A stretch of DNA of 64,000 bases, taken from Embleya sp040629175. Its GTDB lineage: Bacteria; Actinomycetota; Actinomycetes; Streptomycetales; Streptomycetaceae. How positions within the stretch are numbered: the stretch's first letter is position 1; each line of letters starts with the position of its first letter. Under the pieces are notes generated by a model. The model saw only the letters and a program-made list of their open reading frames with translations, did no database searches and was not told the DNA's origin. Made by a program: the position numbers and the translations under genes. The DNA is taken from contig NZ_JBEXUX010000039.1 of the NCBI RefSeq assembly GCF_040629175.1, positions 1 through 64,000 on the forward strand, given 5' to 3'. Positions 10,701 to 20,273 of the stretch are shown in pieces.

Positions 10701-13700
10701 CAGGCCGCTCCGCCCGCGCCGGCCCCGGCCGCCGCGGTGGCACAGTTCGCCCAGCCCGCACCGGCACCCGCGCCCGTTCCCGCACCGATGGCCGCACCCG
10801 TGCCGGCGCCCGTTCCGGTACAGGCGGCCCCCGCCGTGCCGATGCGGACCCACGAGGCACCGGTCGCGCAGTCGCCGGCGCACGACGTCACCTCCTCCGG
10901 GTCCACCTGGACGCCGGTGACCGCGTCCGGCGCCTGGTTGCACGCCTTCCTGGAGGTGCAGCGACAGGCGGGCGACGCACACAACGCGTACCAGACCACC
11001 ACCTCGGCCAGCCACGCGTCCTATCTGGACCTGGCCAAGACCTCGCTCGACGCGCTGATGGCCTGGCGGCCCGGAGCCGAGCCCCGAGCCGCGGCCGCGC
11101 CCGCTCCCGTCGAGATGCCGGTCGCCGGCGAGCCGACCGCGCAACTCGCGCCGAGCCCACGCGTGTTGGAGGGCCAGCCGCGAACCACCCGGGAGATCAG
11201 CCCCGCGCCGCCCGCGGTGACGCAATACCAACCGGCCCCGGTGACGCAGTATCAGCCGACCCCGGTCACCGAGTACCAGCCGGCCCCGGTCACGCAGTAC
11301 CAGGCGACCCCGGTCGCCCAGGCCCGCCCGCCCATGCCCGCGGCGCCGCACAGCCTCCAGGCGTCGCCGACGCTCGCGCAGATCCCGGCACCGGCCGTGG
11401 CCCCCGCCCTCGCCGCCGCGCCGGCTCCCGTTTCGGTTCCGGCTCCCGCCCCGGCTCCGGCTCCCGCTGCGGCTCAGGAGAGCGGCGCCGAGGTGGCGTT
11501 GGCGATCGTGGCGGAGTTGACGGGNNNNNNNNNNNNNNNNNNNNNNNNNNNNNNNNNNNNNNNNNNNNNNNNNNNNNNNNNNNNNNNNNNNNNNNNNNNN
11601 NNNNNNNNNNNNNNNNNNNNNNGGTTATCCGGTGGAGATGCTCACGCCGGAGATGGACCTGGAGGTGGACCTGGGGGTCGACTCGATCAAGCGGGTGCAG
11701 ATCCTGACCCGTCTGCGGGACCACTTCCCGGGTGAGGCCAATGTGGACCCGGCCGACCTGGCCCGGTTGCGCACCATCGCCGCCATCGCCGAGAAGATCA
11801 CCTCGATGCGCACCCCCGACGGCGCCGCCGTGCCGGCCCCCACGCAGGCCCTCGTCCCGGCTCCGGCTCCCGCTGCGGCTCAGGAGAGCGGCGCCGAGGT
11901 GGCGTTGGCGATCGTGGCGGAGTTGACGGGTTATCCGGTGGAGATGCTCACGCCGGAGATGGACCTGGAGGTGGACCTGGGGGTCGACTCGATCAAGCGG
12001 GTGCAGATCCTGACCCGTCTGCGCGATCACTTCCCGGGTGAGGCCAATGTGGACCCGGCCGACCTGGCCCGGTTGCGCACCATCGCCGCCATCGCGGACA
12101 AGATCACCTCGCTGCGCACCCCCCAGGGCGCCCCCGCGCCGGCCCCGGCCGCCGCCCCCGCCGCGCCGGTGGTCCGGACGCAGGAGCAGATCCCCGCGCA
12201 GGCCAAGCACGTGGCACCGCAGTTCACGGTGCTGCGCACCGGCACCGCCCTGGTACCCGTCGAGCCCGCCACCGGCGCCCCGCTCAAGGGCCTGCGCGAA
12301 CAACCGCTGCTGATCACCGACGACGGCACCGGCGTCGCCGAATGCCTCGCGGAGACCCTGCGCCGCGAAGGCATCAAGGCCACCGTCGCGGACCGGGTCA
12401 CCGCCGACTCCACCGCCGTGATCGCCCTCGCCGGCCTGCGCGAGATCGACCCGGAGCAGGACCCGGACGCCCCCACCCGCGAGGTCTTCACGACCCTGCA
12501 CACCATCGCCGAGGCGATGGACCGCCGAGGCGGCGTCCTGGTCGTCGTCCAGGACACCGGCGGCGCGTTCGGCACCTCCGGCAACCGCGGCCGGGAAGGC
12601 TGCGCGGGCATCGCCGCGCTCGCCCGCACCGCCGCGAACGAGTGGGCGCACGCCTCGATCAAGACGATCGACATCGACCGGGCCGCGCGCGCCCCGCAGG
12701 ACATCGCCCAGGCCATCGCCACCGAGCTCCTGCACGGCGACGACACCACCGACGTCGCGCTCGCGGCGGACGGCTCGCGCGCACTCCTGCGCGGCACCAC
12801 CGAACCGGTCGCGGCACCGCGAGCGCTCGACCTCGGGGCCGACCCCGTGGTCGTGGTCACCGGCGGGGCCCGCGGCATCACCGCGTCCTGCCTGCTGGCC
12901 CTGGCCCGCACCCACCGGCCCAAGTTCCTGCTCCTGGGCCGCACCCGCCCCGTGGACGAGGACGACGAGCTGCGCGGCGCCGCGGACGAGAGCGCCATCC
13001 GGCAGATCCTGGGCAGCCGTCGCGACGAGCGCACCGGCGCGACCCCGACCCTGGCCGAACTCGCCCACGCCTCCGGCCGAGTACTCGCCTCCCGCGAGAT
13101 CCGCGGCACCCTGGAGCAGTTGGCCGTGGCCGGCGCGGAGACCCGATACGTCACCGCCGACGCGACCGACCGTGAGCGGGTCTTCGACGCGCTGGCCGAG
13201 GTACGCCGCGACTGGGGCCCGATCACCGGCATCATCCACGCCGCCGGGGTGATCGCCGACAGCAACATCTCGGCCAAGACCCAGGCCCAGTTCACCGCCG
13301 TCTACGACACGAAGGTGCGCGGATTCCGCACCCTGCTCGAACTGACCGCCGCCGACCCGGTGCGCCTGGTGTGCGCCTTCTCCTCGGTCAGCGCGCGACT
13401 GGGCACCGCAGGGCAATGCGACTACGCGGCGGCCAACCAGGCGATGGAGCAGATCACCGCGACCGAGGCGGCACACCGTCCCGGATCCATGGTCAAGGCC
13501 GTGGCCTGGGGCCCCTGGGCCGCCGGCATGGTTTCCCCCGCCCACGCCGAACACTTCCGCCGACTCGGCGTACCGCTCCTCGAAGAGACCGCCGGCGTCA
13601 AGGCGTTCATGACCGAACTCGAACAGCCGGGCCCGGCCTGCGTCTCGATCGCCGCCGGCACGGCCGGCCCCGCCGGCGACGCGGGCGACGCCACGAACGT

Positions 13701-14538
13701 CACGGACATCGTCGTCGGCGCCGAAACCCACCCCTACCTGGTCGACCACACCATTGCCGGACGCCCCGTGGTGCCGGTGGCACTGGTCCTGGAATGGTTC
13801 GCCCGAGCGGCCCGGACCGCGCTGCCCGACCACGGTTCGGTCCTGGTGCGCGACCTGCGCGTGCTGCGCACCATCGCGCTGGACAGATTCGGGACGGAGG
13901 AGACCCGCCTCCGGGTGCATGTGCGCCCCGACGGCGGCCACGCCGACGCGCCGCTGCGCCTGGAACTCAAGAGCCTCGACGGCGCCCTGCACTACGCGGC
14001 CCTCGCGGGTCCGGGCGAGGGAGCGGTGCCGACCGCCCCGACCGCGGAACCCGCCGACGAGAGCTTCGAGGTACACCCGGGCAGCGCCGTCTACGACGGG
14101 GCGATGCTCTTCCACGGCCCGCGCTTTCACGCCATCCACACGATCACCGGGCTGAGTTCCACCGGAGCGGCCTCGGACCTGGTCGGAGTACGAAAGCTCG
14201 ACTGGCCGCAGGACACCTGGCAGACCGACCCCGCGGTGATGGACGGCGCGCTCCAGATGGCCTGCCTGTGGGTGCTGTCCTCGGCCAGCGTGCAGTCGCT
14301 GCCGATGGGCATCCGTGAGGTGCTCGTGTTGTCGACCGGTGCCGTGGAGGGGCCGGTGAAGTGCACCGTGCACAGCGTTGTGCAGGGCACCGACAACGCG
14401 ATGTGCGACATCTGGCTCACCGTCGAACAGGACGGCGCGGAGCGGGTCCTGGCCGTACTCCGCGGCGTCGAGATGGTCTACCGGCCGGACCTGTCCACCT
14501 CCAACCGAGCCGCCGCGCTGATCTCGACGGACGCGTGA
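7740..14538 (+). CDS. PfaA-like megasynthase (KS-AT-ACPn-KR-DH), split by an assembly gap
   Basis: An iterative type I PKS/PUFA-synthase subunit. The ketosynthase has Cys211 in DAACASS and histidines in EAHGTGT and IGHTRTAAG. The acyltransferase has GQGSQYP, Ser677 in GHSFG and CAFHS, which suggests malonyl-CoA. Ala/Pro linkers lead to at least two ACPs with DSIKRVQ (Ser codons at 11683 and 11989). A ketoreductase follows (TGGARGI, YAAAN), then a hotdog dehydratase with HxxxGxxxxP (near 13746) and DGALQ. The 98-N gap puts the halves out of frame in this window; that is an assembly effect, since both halves are intact and continue the same ACP. The GTG at 7740 has AAGGAG 4 bases upstream. Marine PfaA normally ends after KR, so a dehydratase with both catalytic residues is notable. 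Confidence 0.92.
11217..11316 (+). repeat. 24-bp tandem repeats encoding a Pro/Gln linker
   Basis: About four imperfect copies of a 24-base unit encode an eight-residue period of the form P-x-P-V-T-Q/E-Y-Q. They lie in the linker between the acyltransferase and the ACP array. This looks like a flexible spacer that varies by slippage. Confidence 0.75.
11475..12120 (+). repeat. Tandem ACP units, period 306 bp
   Basis: Two acyl-carrier-protein units lie head to tail, with their phosphopantetheine serine codons exactly 306 bases apart. Long stretches are identical at DNA level, for instance from the residues before DSIKR to just after it; differences are confined to a few codons such as CGGGAC against CGCGAT. 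Such near-identity suggests recent duplication or gene conversion. The first unit is interrupted by the N gap, so the real number of ACPs is probably higher than two. PUFA-type synthases usually carry four to nine. Confidence 0.9.
11525..11622. other. Assembly gap (98 N)
   Basis: The gap falls inside the first ACP unit. The left flank ends in ACGGG and the right flank begins GGTTAT, while the intact second unit reads ACGGGTTAT. The flanks therefore meet at the same point of the repeat and overlap by two bases. To keep the frame, the true missing length must be one more than a multiple of three, which 98 is not. A collapsed repeat array is the simplest explanation. Confidence 0.9.
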
Positions 14539-14543
14539 GGGGC

Positions 14544-17500
14544 ATGGACTTCCCCGCCATCGCCATCGTGGGACGCGGCTGCGTCCTGCCCGGGGCACAC
14601 AATCCCGCCGAACTGTGGGACACCGTGGTCTCCGGCGCGGTCCGGCTGACCCCGTTCTCCATCGACCGCCCGACCGCCGGGCCGCAGTGGAGCGGGGCCG
14701 ACCCCGCGAGCACCGTATTCGGCCACGTCACCGGGTTCGAGGAGCGCTTCGACCCGTCCGGCCTGGCCATCGACGCCGAGCAGCTCAACGGCCTCGACCC
14801 GACCGTGCGCTGGGTCGTGCACGCGACCCGGCAGGCGCTCGCCGAGGTCGATCGGCTCGGCCTGCACCGACGCACCGGCCTGGTGCTGGGCAACATCTCC
14901 TGTCCGACCACGTCGATGGTCGCCTACGCCGAGGACGTCTGGCTGCGCTCCCAGCCTGCCGAGGTCGGGGCCGGTTGGCCCCGGCACGGCCGGCACGCGC
15001 CGATCCCGATGAGCCGGTTCTGCTTCGGGCTCCCGGCACAACTCGTGGCCCGCGCCTTCGCCCTGGGCGCGGGCGCGGTGGTCCTGGAAGCGGCCTGCGC
15101 CTCGGTGTTGTACGCGATCGAACTCGCCTGCCGGAAGCTGCATTTCCGGCAGGCGGACCTGATGGTCGCCGGGGCGCTCAACGGCGGCGCGCCCGAGATC
15201 ATCAGCCACGGCATGGGCCGGCTGGGGGCATTGAGCCCCAGCGCCCGCTCGCGGCCCTTCCACCGGGAGGCCGACGGCCTGGTCCCCGCCGAGGGGACCG
15301 CGATGGTCGCGCTGATGCGGTTGGAGGACGCGTTGAGCGCGGACGTGCCCGTACTGGGCGTGATCCGCGGCATCGGCGCGACCAACGACGGCGGCCGGGG
15401 CGGCATGCTCGTCCCGGACGGAGGTCAGCAACAACGCGCGATGAGCCTGGCCTACCAGGCCGCGGGGATCGACCCCAAGACGGTGTCCCTGCTGGAATGC
15501 CACGCCACCGGCACCGCCGTCGGGGACACCGTGGAACTGGGCTGCGCGGCCCGGATCTTCGGCGAACGCACGGATCTGCCGATCGGTTCGGTCAAGGGCA
15601 ACCTGGGCCATCCGCTCACCGCCGCGTCCGGCGCCGCCCTGCTCAAGGTGCTGGGCGCGATGGAGCACGGCACGCTGCCGCCGACGGTGGGTGCCGACGA
15701 GGCCAACGAGGCGATGCGCGGCACACCGCTGCGGCCGCTGGCCCGGCCGGAGGAGTGGCGGGGGCTGCGGCGCGCCGCGGTCAGCGGCTTCGGCTTCGGC
15801 GGGGTCAACGCACACCTGGTCGTGGACGCCTGGAACACCGCCGACCGGGCGGCCACCTCCTTCCCCGGCGTGGCCGTGCCCGGCCCCGCCGGACGGCGGC
15901 GGCACCAGGTGGCGATCGTCGGCCTCGGCGCCCGCGTCGGCGACGGCGACACCACCGGCGACTTCGTCGAGGCCCTGCTGGGCGGTGAGCCCAGGTTGCG
16001 GCCACCGCGTACGGTCGAACTGCGGGTGGACGGCCTGCGGATGCCGCCCAACGACATGCTGCAGACCTCCGGCGAACACCTGCTGGTCCTGGAGGCCGCC
16101 CGCGATGCCGCCCGCGCGGTGACACTGCCCGACGAGCGCACCATGGTGCTCGTCGGCGTCGGCAGCGCGACCGTGCACGCCGAGTTCTCCGTCTGGCACA
16201 ACCGCACCACGCTGGAGGCCCGCCGGTCGGCGGCGGCGGAGGCGTCCTCCGAGGACCGCGTCGCCGACCCGTTGAACTGCCCGCCGTGGTCCCTCGGGGG
16301 CCTGGGCAACATCGCCGCCAACCGGATCAGTGCGCAACTGCGGCTGACCGACGCCAGCGTCGCGGTCTGTGCGGAGGAGGCTTCCGGCATCCGCGCGCTC
16401 GACCTGGCGGTCGACGCGATCGGCAGCGGGGCGAGCGACGCGGCGCTGGTGGGCGCGGTCGACCTCGCCTCCACCGTGGTGCACCGAGCGGTGGTACGCG
16501 ACCTCGGACTCCCCGGAGCCGAGGGCAACGCGGCCGTGGTGCTGGCGCTGAAGCGCCTCGACCACGCCCGCCGGGACGGCGATCCCATCCTCGCCCTGAT
16601 CGACCCGCAGGCCGAGGACCGGGCCGCCGGCCCGGCGCCGACCGCCGTCGACCTGGTGGTCGGCGACCTCGAACCGTCGTCGAACGCGCCGGCCGAACTG
16701 GATCCGGCCGGTCTGTTCGGTCGCCCGCACTGCGCCGCCGGCCTGCTCGGCGTCGCGTGTGCGACCGTGGCGCTGTACCACCGCAGCGTGCCGGTCGTGG
16801 GCGCCCGGGCACTGCCGCGGCCGGAGTTGGCCACGGCGAAGGTGACCGTCTCCCCGCTCGGGGCGTCGGCGGCCGAACTCCTGTTGACCGCGGGGGATAC
16901 GGCTCCGGCCGCGACGGGCTCGGCGACCCTGGGCCGCCGGGCCGCCGGACAGACGCCCGCGCGGCGGTTGTCCAGCATCGCCTTCTTCGATCTCCGGACG
17001 GTGCTTCGGCTCCAGGACGCGCGACCGACGCGGGAACTCGTGGCGCTGCCCGCGGCCCGCGCGGTGCCGGCGGCCGAGATCGCGGTGCCCGCGCCGGTGG
17101 CGACCCGGGTGCCGGTCCCGGCTCCGGCTCCGGCTCCGGTGGCGGCGCCGGCCCCGATCGACGTGCCGGTACCGGTCGAGGACACCCTCGTACCGACCGC
17201 GCTCAGCGCCCACCAGCGAGTCGTGGGCAGATCGCACCTACAGTTCCTGAACACCCGGCATGAGAACCACCTGCTGTTCCTGGAGGTGCAGCGGCAGGCG
17301 ACCCGGGCGTTGCTCGACGTCGCCGGCCTGTTCCAACAGCCGCAGCGGGCCGAGACGCACACGCTCGTGGCGGAGCCGGCGGGTCCGGCCGACACCGCGC
17401 CGGTGCCGAGCCCGCAGGTCGGGCAAGGCGGGCCGGGCGGCCCGATCCTGCCGGCGGCACCGGTCGAACCGGCCGCACCGGTCACCGAGGTCGTCGCGCC

Positions 17501-18680
17501 GATCCCGACGCCGCAACCCGGCCCGGCCGAGCACGAGTTCGTGGTCAGCCCGGACGGCGATCCGTGGGTGCTGGACCACTGTCCCACCTGGACGTTGCCG
17601 GTGTTGCCGATGATGTGCACGGTGGACCACCTGTTCCGGGCGGCCAGTACCTACACCGGTCTACAGGCCACCGGACTGCGGGAGTTGCGCCTTCAGCGCT
17701 GGATCCCGGTGGTCAGTCCGACCAAACTGCTCACCCGGGTCGAGCCGTTGCCCGATCGTGGTCGGGACGTGCACGTCAGCCTGCTGATGTGGCGGCCGGC
17801 CCGGAACGAGGCGTTGTCCCGGTTCGAACTCGTCGCCGAGGCGACGATCACGTTCGACCGACCCGACACGCCCGCTCCGTTGCCGCCGCTCACGGACGCC
17901 CGACAGGCCGAACTGCCGTACCTGACCAACCGCCTGCCGCACGGCCCGGCCTTCCGCTACCTCACCGAGGTCGGCTACGGCAGCGCCGGCGCGGTCGGAA
18001 TCCTGGACGCGCGACGGGGCTCCGTGCCCGGTACCTTCACCCATCCGGGGTTGCTCGACGCGGCGACGCACATCATCGCCGACCGGGTGTTCTGGCTGCC
18101 CTACCCCCAGGTCGGGCCCAACGTGGTGCCCTATCCACACGGCCTGGTCCGGATGGACCTCTTCGCCCCGTTCCCCACCGAGGGGCACCTGCGGGTGGAG
18201 GCGCGTCCGGCCGGAGCCGAGGGCGATCTGTTGTTCGTCGACTTCCAGGTCCTGGCGGGGGACCGGCTGTGTGCCGCGTTCCGCAACGTCAGCATGGTCT
18301 CGCCACCGAGCGTGCTGGAACTGCAATCCGGCGCGGATCGGCGGGCGTTCCTCCTGGAGCGCCGAGCCGCACCGAAGATGAGCCTGTCCCAGGTGGTCGG
18401 CGAGGCCAGCCGGCTGGACCGGGCCGTCCTGGAACAGGCCGACTGGCCGACCGGCGGGCTGGCCTACGTCTACGGCCTGCCGGCCGGGGCCCCGGCCCGG
18501 CTGCACGCGGAGGAGGTCGCGATGCGTGAGCACGTGGCCCGAGCCCACGGCGAACACCCGGCCCGGGTCGTGGTGGACGTGGCGAACCGGGTCGCCTGGT
18601 TGTCCGACCGTCCGGACACCCGGCACCAACTCGTGGTGCACTCGGACGGCGACGCGATCACGGTCGAGAATCGCCCGTAG
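14544..18680 (+). CDS. PfaC-like synthase subunit (KS-CLF-DH)
   Basis: About 1378 residues. An N-terminal ketosynthase carries Cys185 in EAACASV and histidines in ECHATGT and LGHPLTAAS. A second ketosynthase fold follows (about 445-800) in which the cysteine position reads EEASG (Glu612), so it is a chain-length-factor-like domain. After a Pro/Ala linker with the motif FLEVQRQA comes a double-hotdog dehydratase (about 985-1300) with His1012 in LDHCPTW and Asp1172 in HPGLLDAATH. A tail of about 60 residues has no assignment. Only one dehydratase-like region is clear, whereas marine PfaC has two. The start is either the GTG at 14535, overlapping the previous stop as GTGA, or the ATG at 14544 with GAGG upstream; both imply coupling to the PfaA-like gene. 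Confidence 0.88.
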   Translation: MDFPAIAIVGRGCVLPGAHNPAELWDTVVSGAVRLTPFSIDRPTAGPQWSGADPASTVFGHVTGFEERFDPSGLAIDAEQLNGLDPTVRWVVHATRQALAEVDRLGLHRRTGLVLGNISCPTTSMVAYAEDVWLRSQPAEVGAGWPRHGRHAPIPMSRFCFGLPAQLVARAFALGAGAVVLEAACASVLYAIELACRKLHFRQADLMVAGALNGGAPEIISHGMGRLGALSPSARSRPFHREADGLVPAEGTAMVALMRLEDALSADVPVLGVIRGIGATNDGGRGGMLVPDGGQQQRAMSLAYQAAGIDPKTVSLLECHATGTAVGDTVELGCAARIFGERTDLPIGSVKGNLGHPLTAASGAALLKVLGAMEHGTLPPTVGADEANEAMRGTPLRPLARPEEWRGLRRAAVSGFGFGGVNAHLVVDAWNTADRAATSFPGVAVPGPAGRRRHQVAIVGLGARVGDGDTTGDFVEALLGGEPRLRPPRTVELRVDGLRMPPNDMLQTSGEHLLVLEAARDAARAVTLPDERTMVLVGVGSATVHAEFSVWHNRTTLEARRSAAAEASSEDRVADPLNCPPWSLGGLGNIAANRISAQLRLTDASVAVCAEEASGIRALDLAVDAIGSGASDAALVGAVDLASTVVHRAVVRDLGLPGAEGNAAVVLALKRLDHARRDGDPILALIDPQAEDRAAGPAPTAVDLVVGDLEPSSNAPAELDPAGLFGRPHCAAGLLGVACATVALYHRSVPVVGARALPRPELATAKVTVSPLGASAAELLLTAGDTAPAATGSATLGRRAAGQTPARRLSSIAFFDLRTVLRLQDARPTRELVALPAARAVPAAEIAVPAPVATRVPVPAPAPAPVAAPAPIDVPVPVEDTLVPTALSAHQRVVGRSHLQFLNTRHENHLLFLEVQRQATRALLDVAGLFQQPQRAETHTLVAEPAGPADTAPVPSPQVGQGGPGGPILPAAPVEPAAPVTEVVAPIPTPQPGPAEHEFVVSPDGDPWVLDHCPTWTLPVLPMMCTVDHLFRAASTYTGLQATGLRELRLQRWIPVVSPTKLLTRVEPLPDRGRDVHVSLLMWRPARNEALSRFELVAEATITFDRPDTPAPLPPLTDARQAELPYLTNRLPHGPAFRYLTEVGYGSAGAVGILDARRGSVPGTFTHPGLLDAATHIIADRVFWLPYPQVGPNVVPYPHGLVRMDLFAPFPTEGHLRVEARPAGAEGDLLFVDFQVLAGDRLCAAFRNVSMVSPPSVLELQSGADRRAFLLERRAAPKMSLSQVVGEASRLDRAVLEQADWPTGGLAYVYGLPAGAPARLHAEEVAMREHVARAHGEHPARVVVDVANRVAWLSDRPDTRHQLVVHSDGDAITVENRP

Positions 18681-18703
18681 CGGTACCGGGGCACGATCGA
18701 CGG

Positions 18704-18738
18704 CGGTGGGCGGGATTCCCCAGGGATCCCGCCCACCG
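18704..18738 (+). terminator. Strong hairpin after the synthase operon
   Basis: A 13-bp perfect stem with GGTGGGCGGGAT and ATCCCGCCCACC as its core arms and a 9-base loop starts 24 bases after the stop of the PfaC-like gene. There is no U-tract, as is usual in this GC range. It probably ends the operon. Confidence 0.7.
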
Positions 18739-18928
18739 GCGTCCGGCTCGACGCGTGTTCGCCCGATCGCCCCGTCCTCGGCCACCCACCACGATCCGCC
18801 GTGACCGGTGCGACCTCGACGAACTCCGAATCGAGTGAAACTCCCGGCGATTTCGGAGCGAGGGCGTGTCAGCACGTCCGAACGGCTCGTTTGTCCTTGC
18901 GAAATGACCGCCTCAGCTTAGGAAAGCC

Positions 18929-20089
18929 ATGACCTTCGGCACAGAAGAGCCGTCTTCCGTCCGGATCGACCGGCGCCGGGAAAACGGTACGGACAGCGAC
19001 GGCCGCAGCGGTGTGCTGCCGGAGCAGGGCGGCGTGATCGGCGAGCATCGACCCCGGACCGACGGTCGCCCGGAGGAGGCGAGGCGGGCCGCCGCGGCGG
19101 AGTCGAGCGAGCGGAACCCGATCGAGGTGCTGCGTGCCCACGCCGACCATCCGAGCGCCTTCCTGGCGGTCAACACCCGGACGCGGCACTACTACGGGAG
19201 CGGCGTCCCGGGCCTGGTCGCCCATCTGCCGGGACGGCGGCAGCACATCCAGTTCGGCGGCCCCTTCGCGGCGCCCGGGCAACGAGGCGCCCTGCTGGAC
19301 GAGTACCTGCACATGCTCGGCAGCGGCCCCGGCCGACGCAAGGCACTGACGGCGGTCCAGCTTCGGTCGCACGACATCGCGCTCTACGCCGATCGCGGCT
19401 TCGCGGTCAACCAGCTCGGGGTCTCCTACGGCGTCGACCTGTCCCGTTTCACACTGCGCGGCAAACCCCTCGCCAAGGTCCGGCAGAACGTCTCCCGGGC
19501 CCGACGCGAGGGCGTCACCGTCACGGAGGTGGGCGCCGAGGCGCTGCCCGATCGACGCACCCTGGAGCAGATCGACCGCGAGTGGCTCCGGGACAAGGGG
19601 CGCCTGGTACGGCAACTGTCCTTCATGGTCGGCGAACACGGCGGCATCGGCGGGCCGCTGCGCCGCACGTTCCTGGCCCGACACCGCGACGAGATCGTCG
19701 CCTACATCACCTACGCGCCGGCCTGGGGAAGTCGCCCCGGGTGGTTGTGCGACCTGTCCCGCCGCCGCCCGCAGGCCCCCGTCGGCACCCACGAACTGAT
19801 CACCCTCACGGCGTTGAACCGCTTCACCGAGGAGGGCGCGGGCTGGCTGCATCTCGGCCTGGCGCCGTTCGTCGGGCTGGCCGACGAGCACGAGGTGCCC
19901 GGTGCGTCCGCGCTGCTCGGGTGGGCGATCCGACAGGGGACCAAGCGTGGGCTCTACCCGGCGCGCACGCAGGAGGCGTTCAAGCTCAAGTGGGCCCCAC
20001 ACGTGAGCGAACCCGAGTACCTGGCCTTCCAGGACCGGGTCCGGCCGGCAGCGGTATGGCGCCTGCTACGAGCCACCCGGGTGGTGTGA
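18929..20089 (+). CDS. Soluble MprF C-terminal-like (DUF2156) transferase
   Basis: A 386-residue protein with the catalytic GNAT-fold domain of lysylphosphatidylglycerol synthases (DUF2156). It has the conserved KVRQNVSRARREGV stretch near the middle and the C-terminal FKLKWAPHVSEPEYLAF signature. It lacks the membrane domain of true MprF, and its first ~60 residues are charged and disordered-looking. Family members transfer an amino acid from aminoacyl-tRNA, or another acyl group, to lipid or small-molecule acceptors. AGGAAA lies 4 bases before the ATG. It sits just beyond the terminator of the synthase operon on the same strand, so it may decorate the lipid product or simply be a neighbour. 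Donor and acceptor cannot be read from the sequence. Confidence 0.75.
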   Translation: MTFGTEEPSSVRIDRRRENGTDSDGRSGVLPEQGGVIGEHRPRTDGRPEEARRAAAAESSERNPIEVLRAHADHPSAFLAVNTRTRHYYGSGVPGLVAHLPGRRQHIQFGGPFAAPGQRGALLDEYLHMLGSGPGRRKALTAVQLRSHDIALYADRGFAVNQLGVSYGVDLSRFTLRGKPLAKVRQNVSRARREGVTVTEVGAEALPDRRTLEQIDREWLRDKGRLVRQLSFMVGEHGGIGGPLRRTFLARHRDEIVAYITYAPAWGSRPGWLCDLSRRRPQAPVGTHELITLTALNRFTEEGAGWLHLGLAPFVGLADEHEVPGASALLGWAIRQGTKRGLYPARTQEAFKLKWAPHVSEPEYLAFQDRVRPAAVWRLLRATRVV

Positions 20090-20273
20090 CTCCCGGGCTC
20101 GCCACCTCCGCCGGAGCCGGCCGGCGCCGGGCCGGGCCACCGGTCCCGCTCGGCCCCGTCGACGGAGGCGGGCAACCCGGCGGAAGGTGTCGGTGCACGG
20201 GAATGCCGTGTCCCCGCCAAAGGTTCGTCGATGGTGGTACGTGAAATCGGTGCATCGAGCGAGGAGAATCGGC

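Noticed and set aside
11217..11316. CRISPR-like repeats
   Set aside because: The units are contiguous, in frame and code for a linker; there are no spacers.
11525..11622. Frameshift or pseudogene in the PfaA-like gene
   Set aside because: The frame change equals the arbitrary N length; both halves are intact and join inside one ACP.
11290..14598. A 1102-codon open frame antisense to the PfaA-like gene
   Set aside because: Low-complexity Gly/Arg/Asp composition and no motif; the opposite strand carries intact KR, DH and ACP domains.
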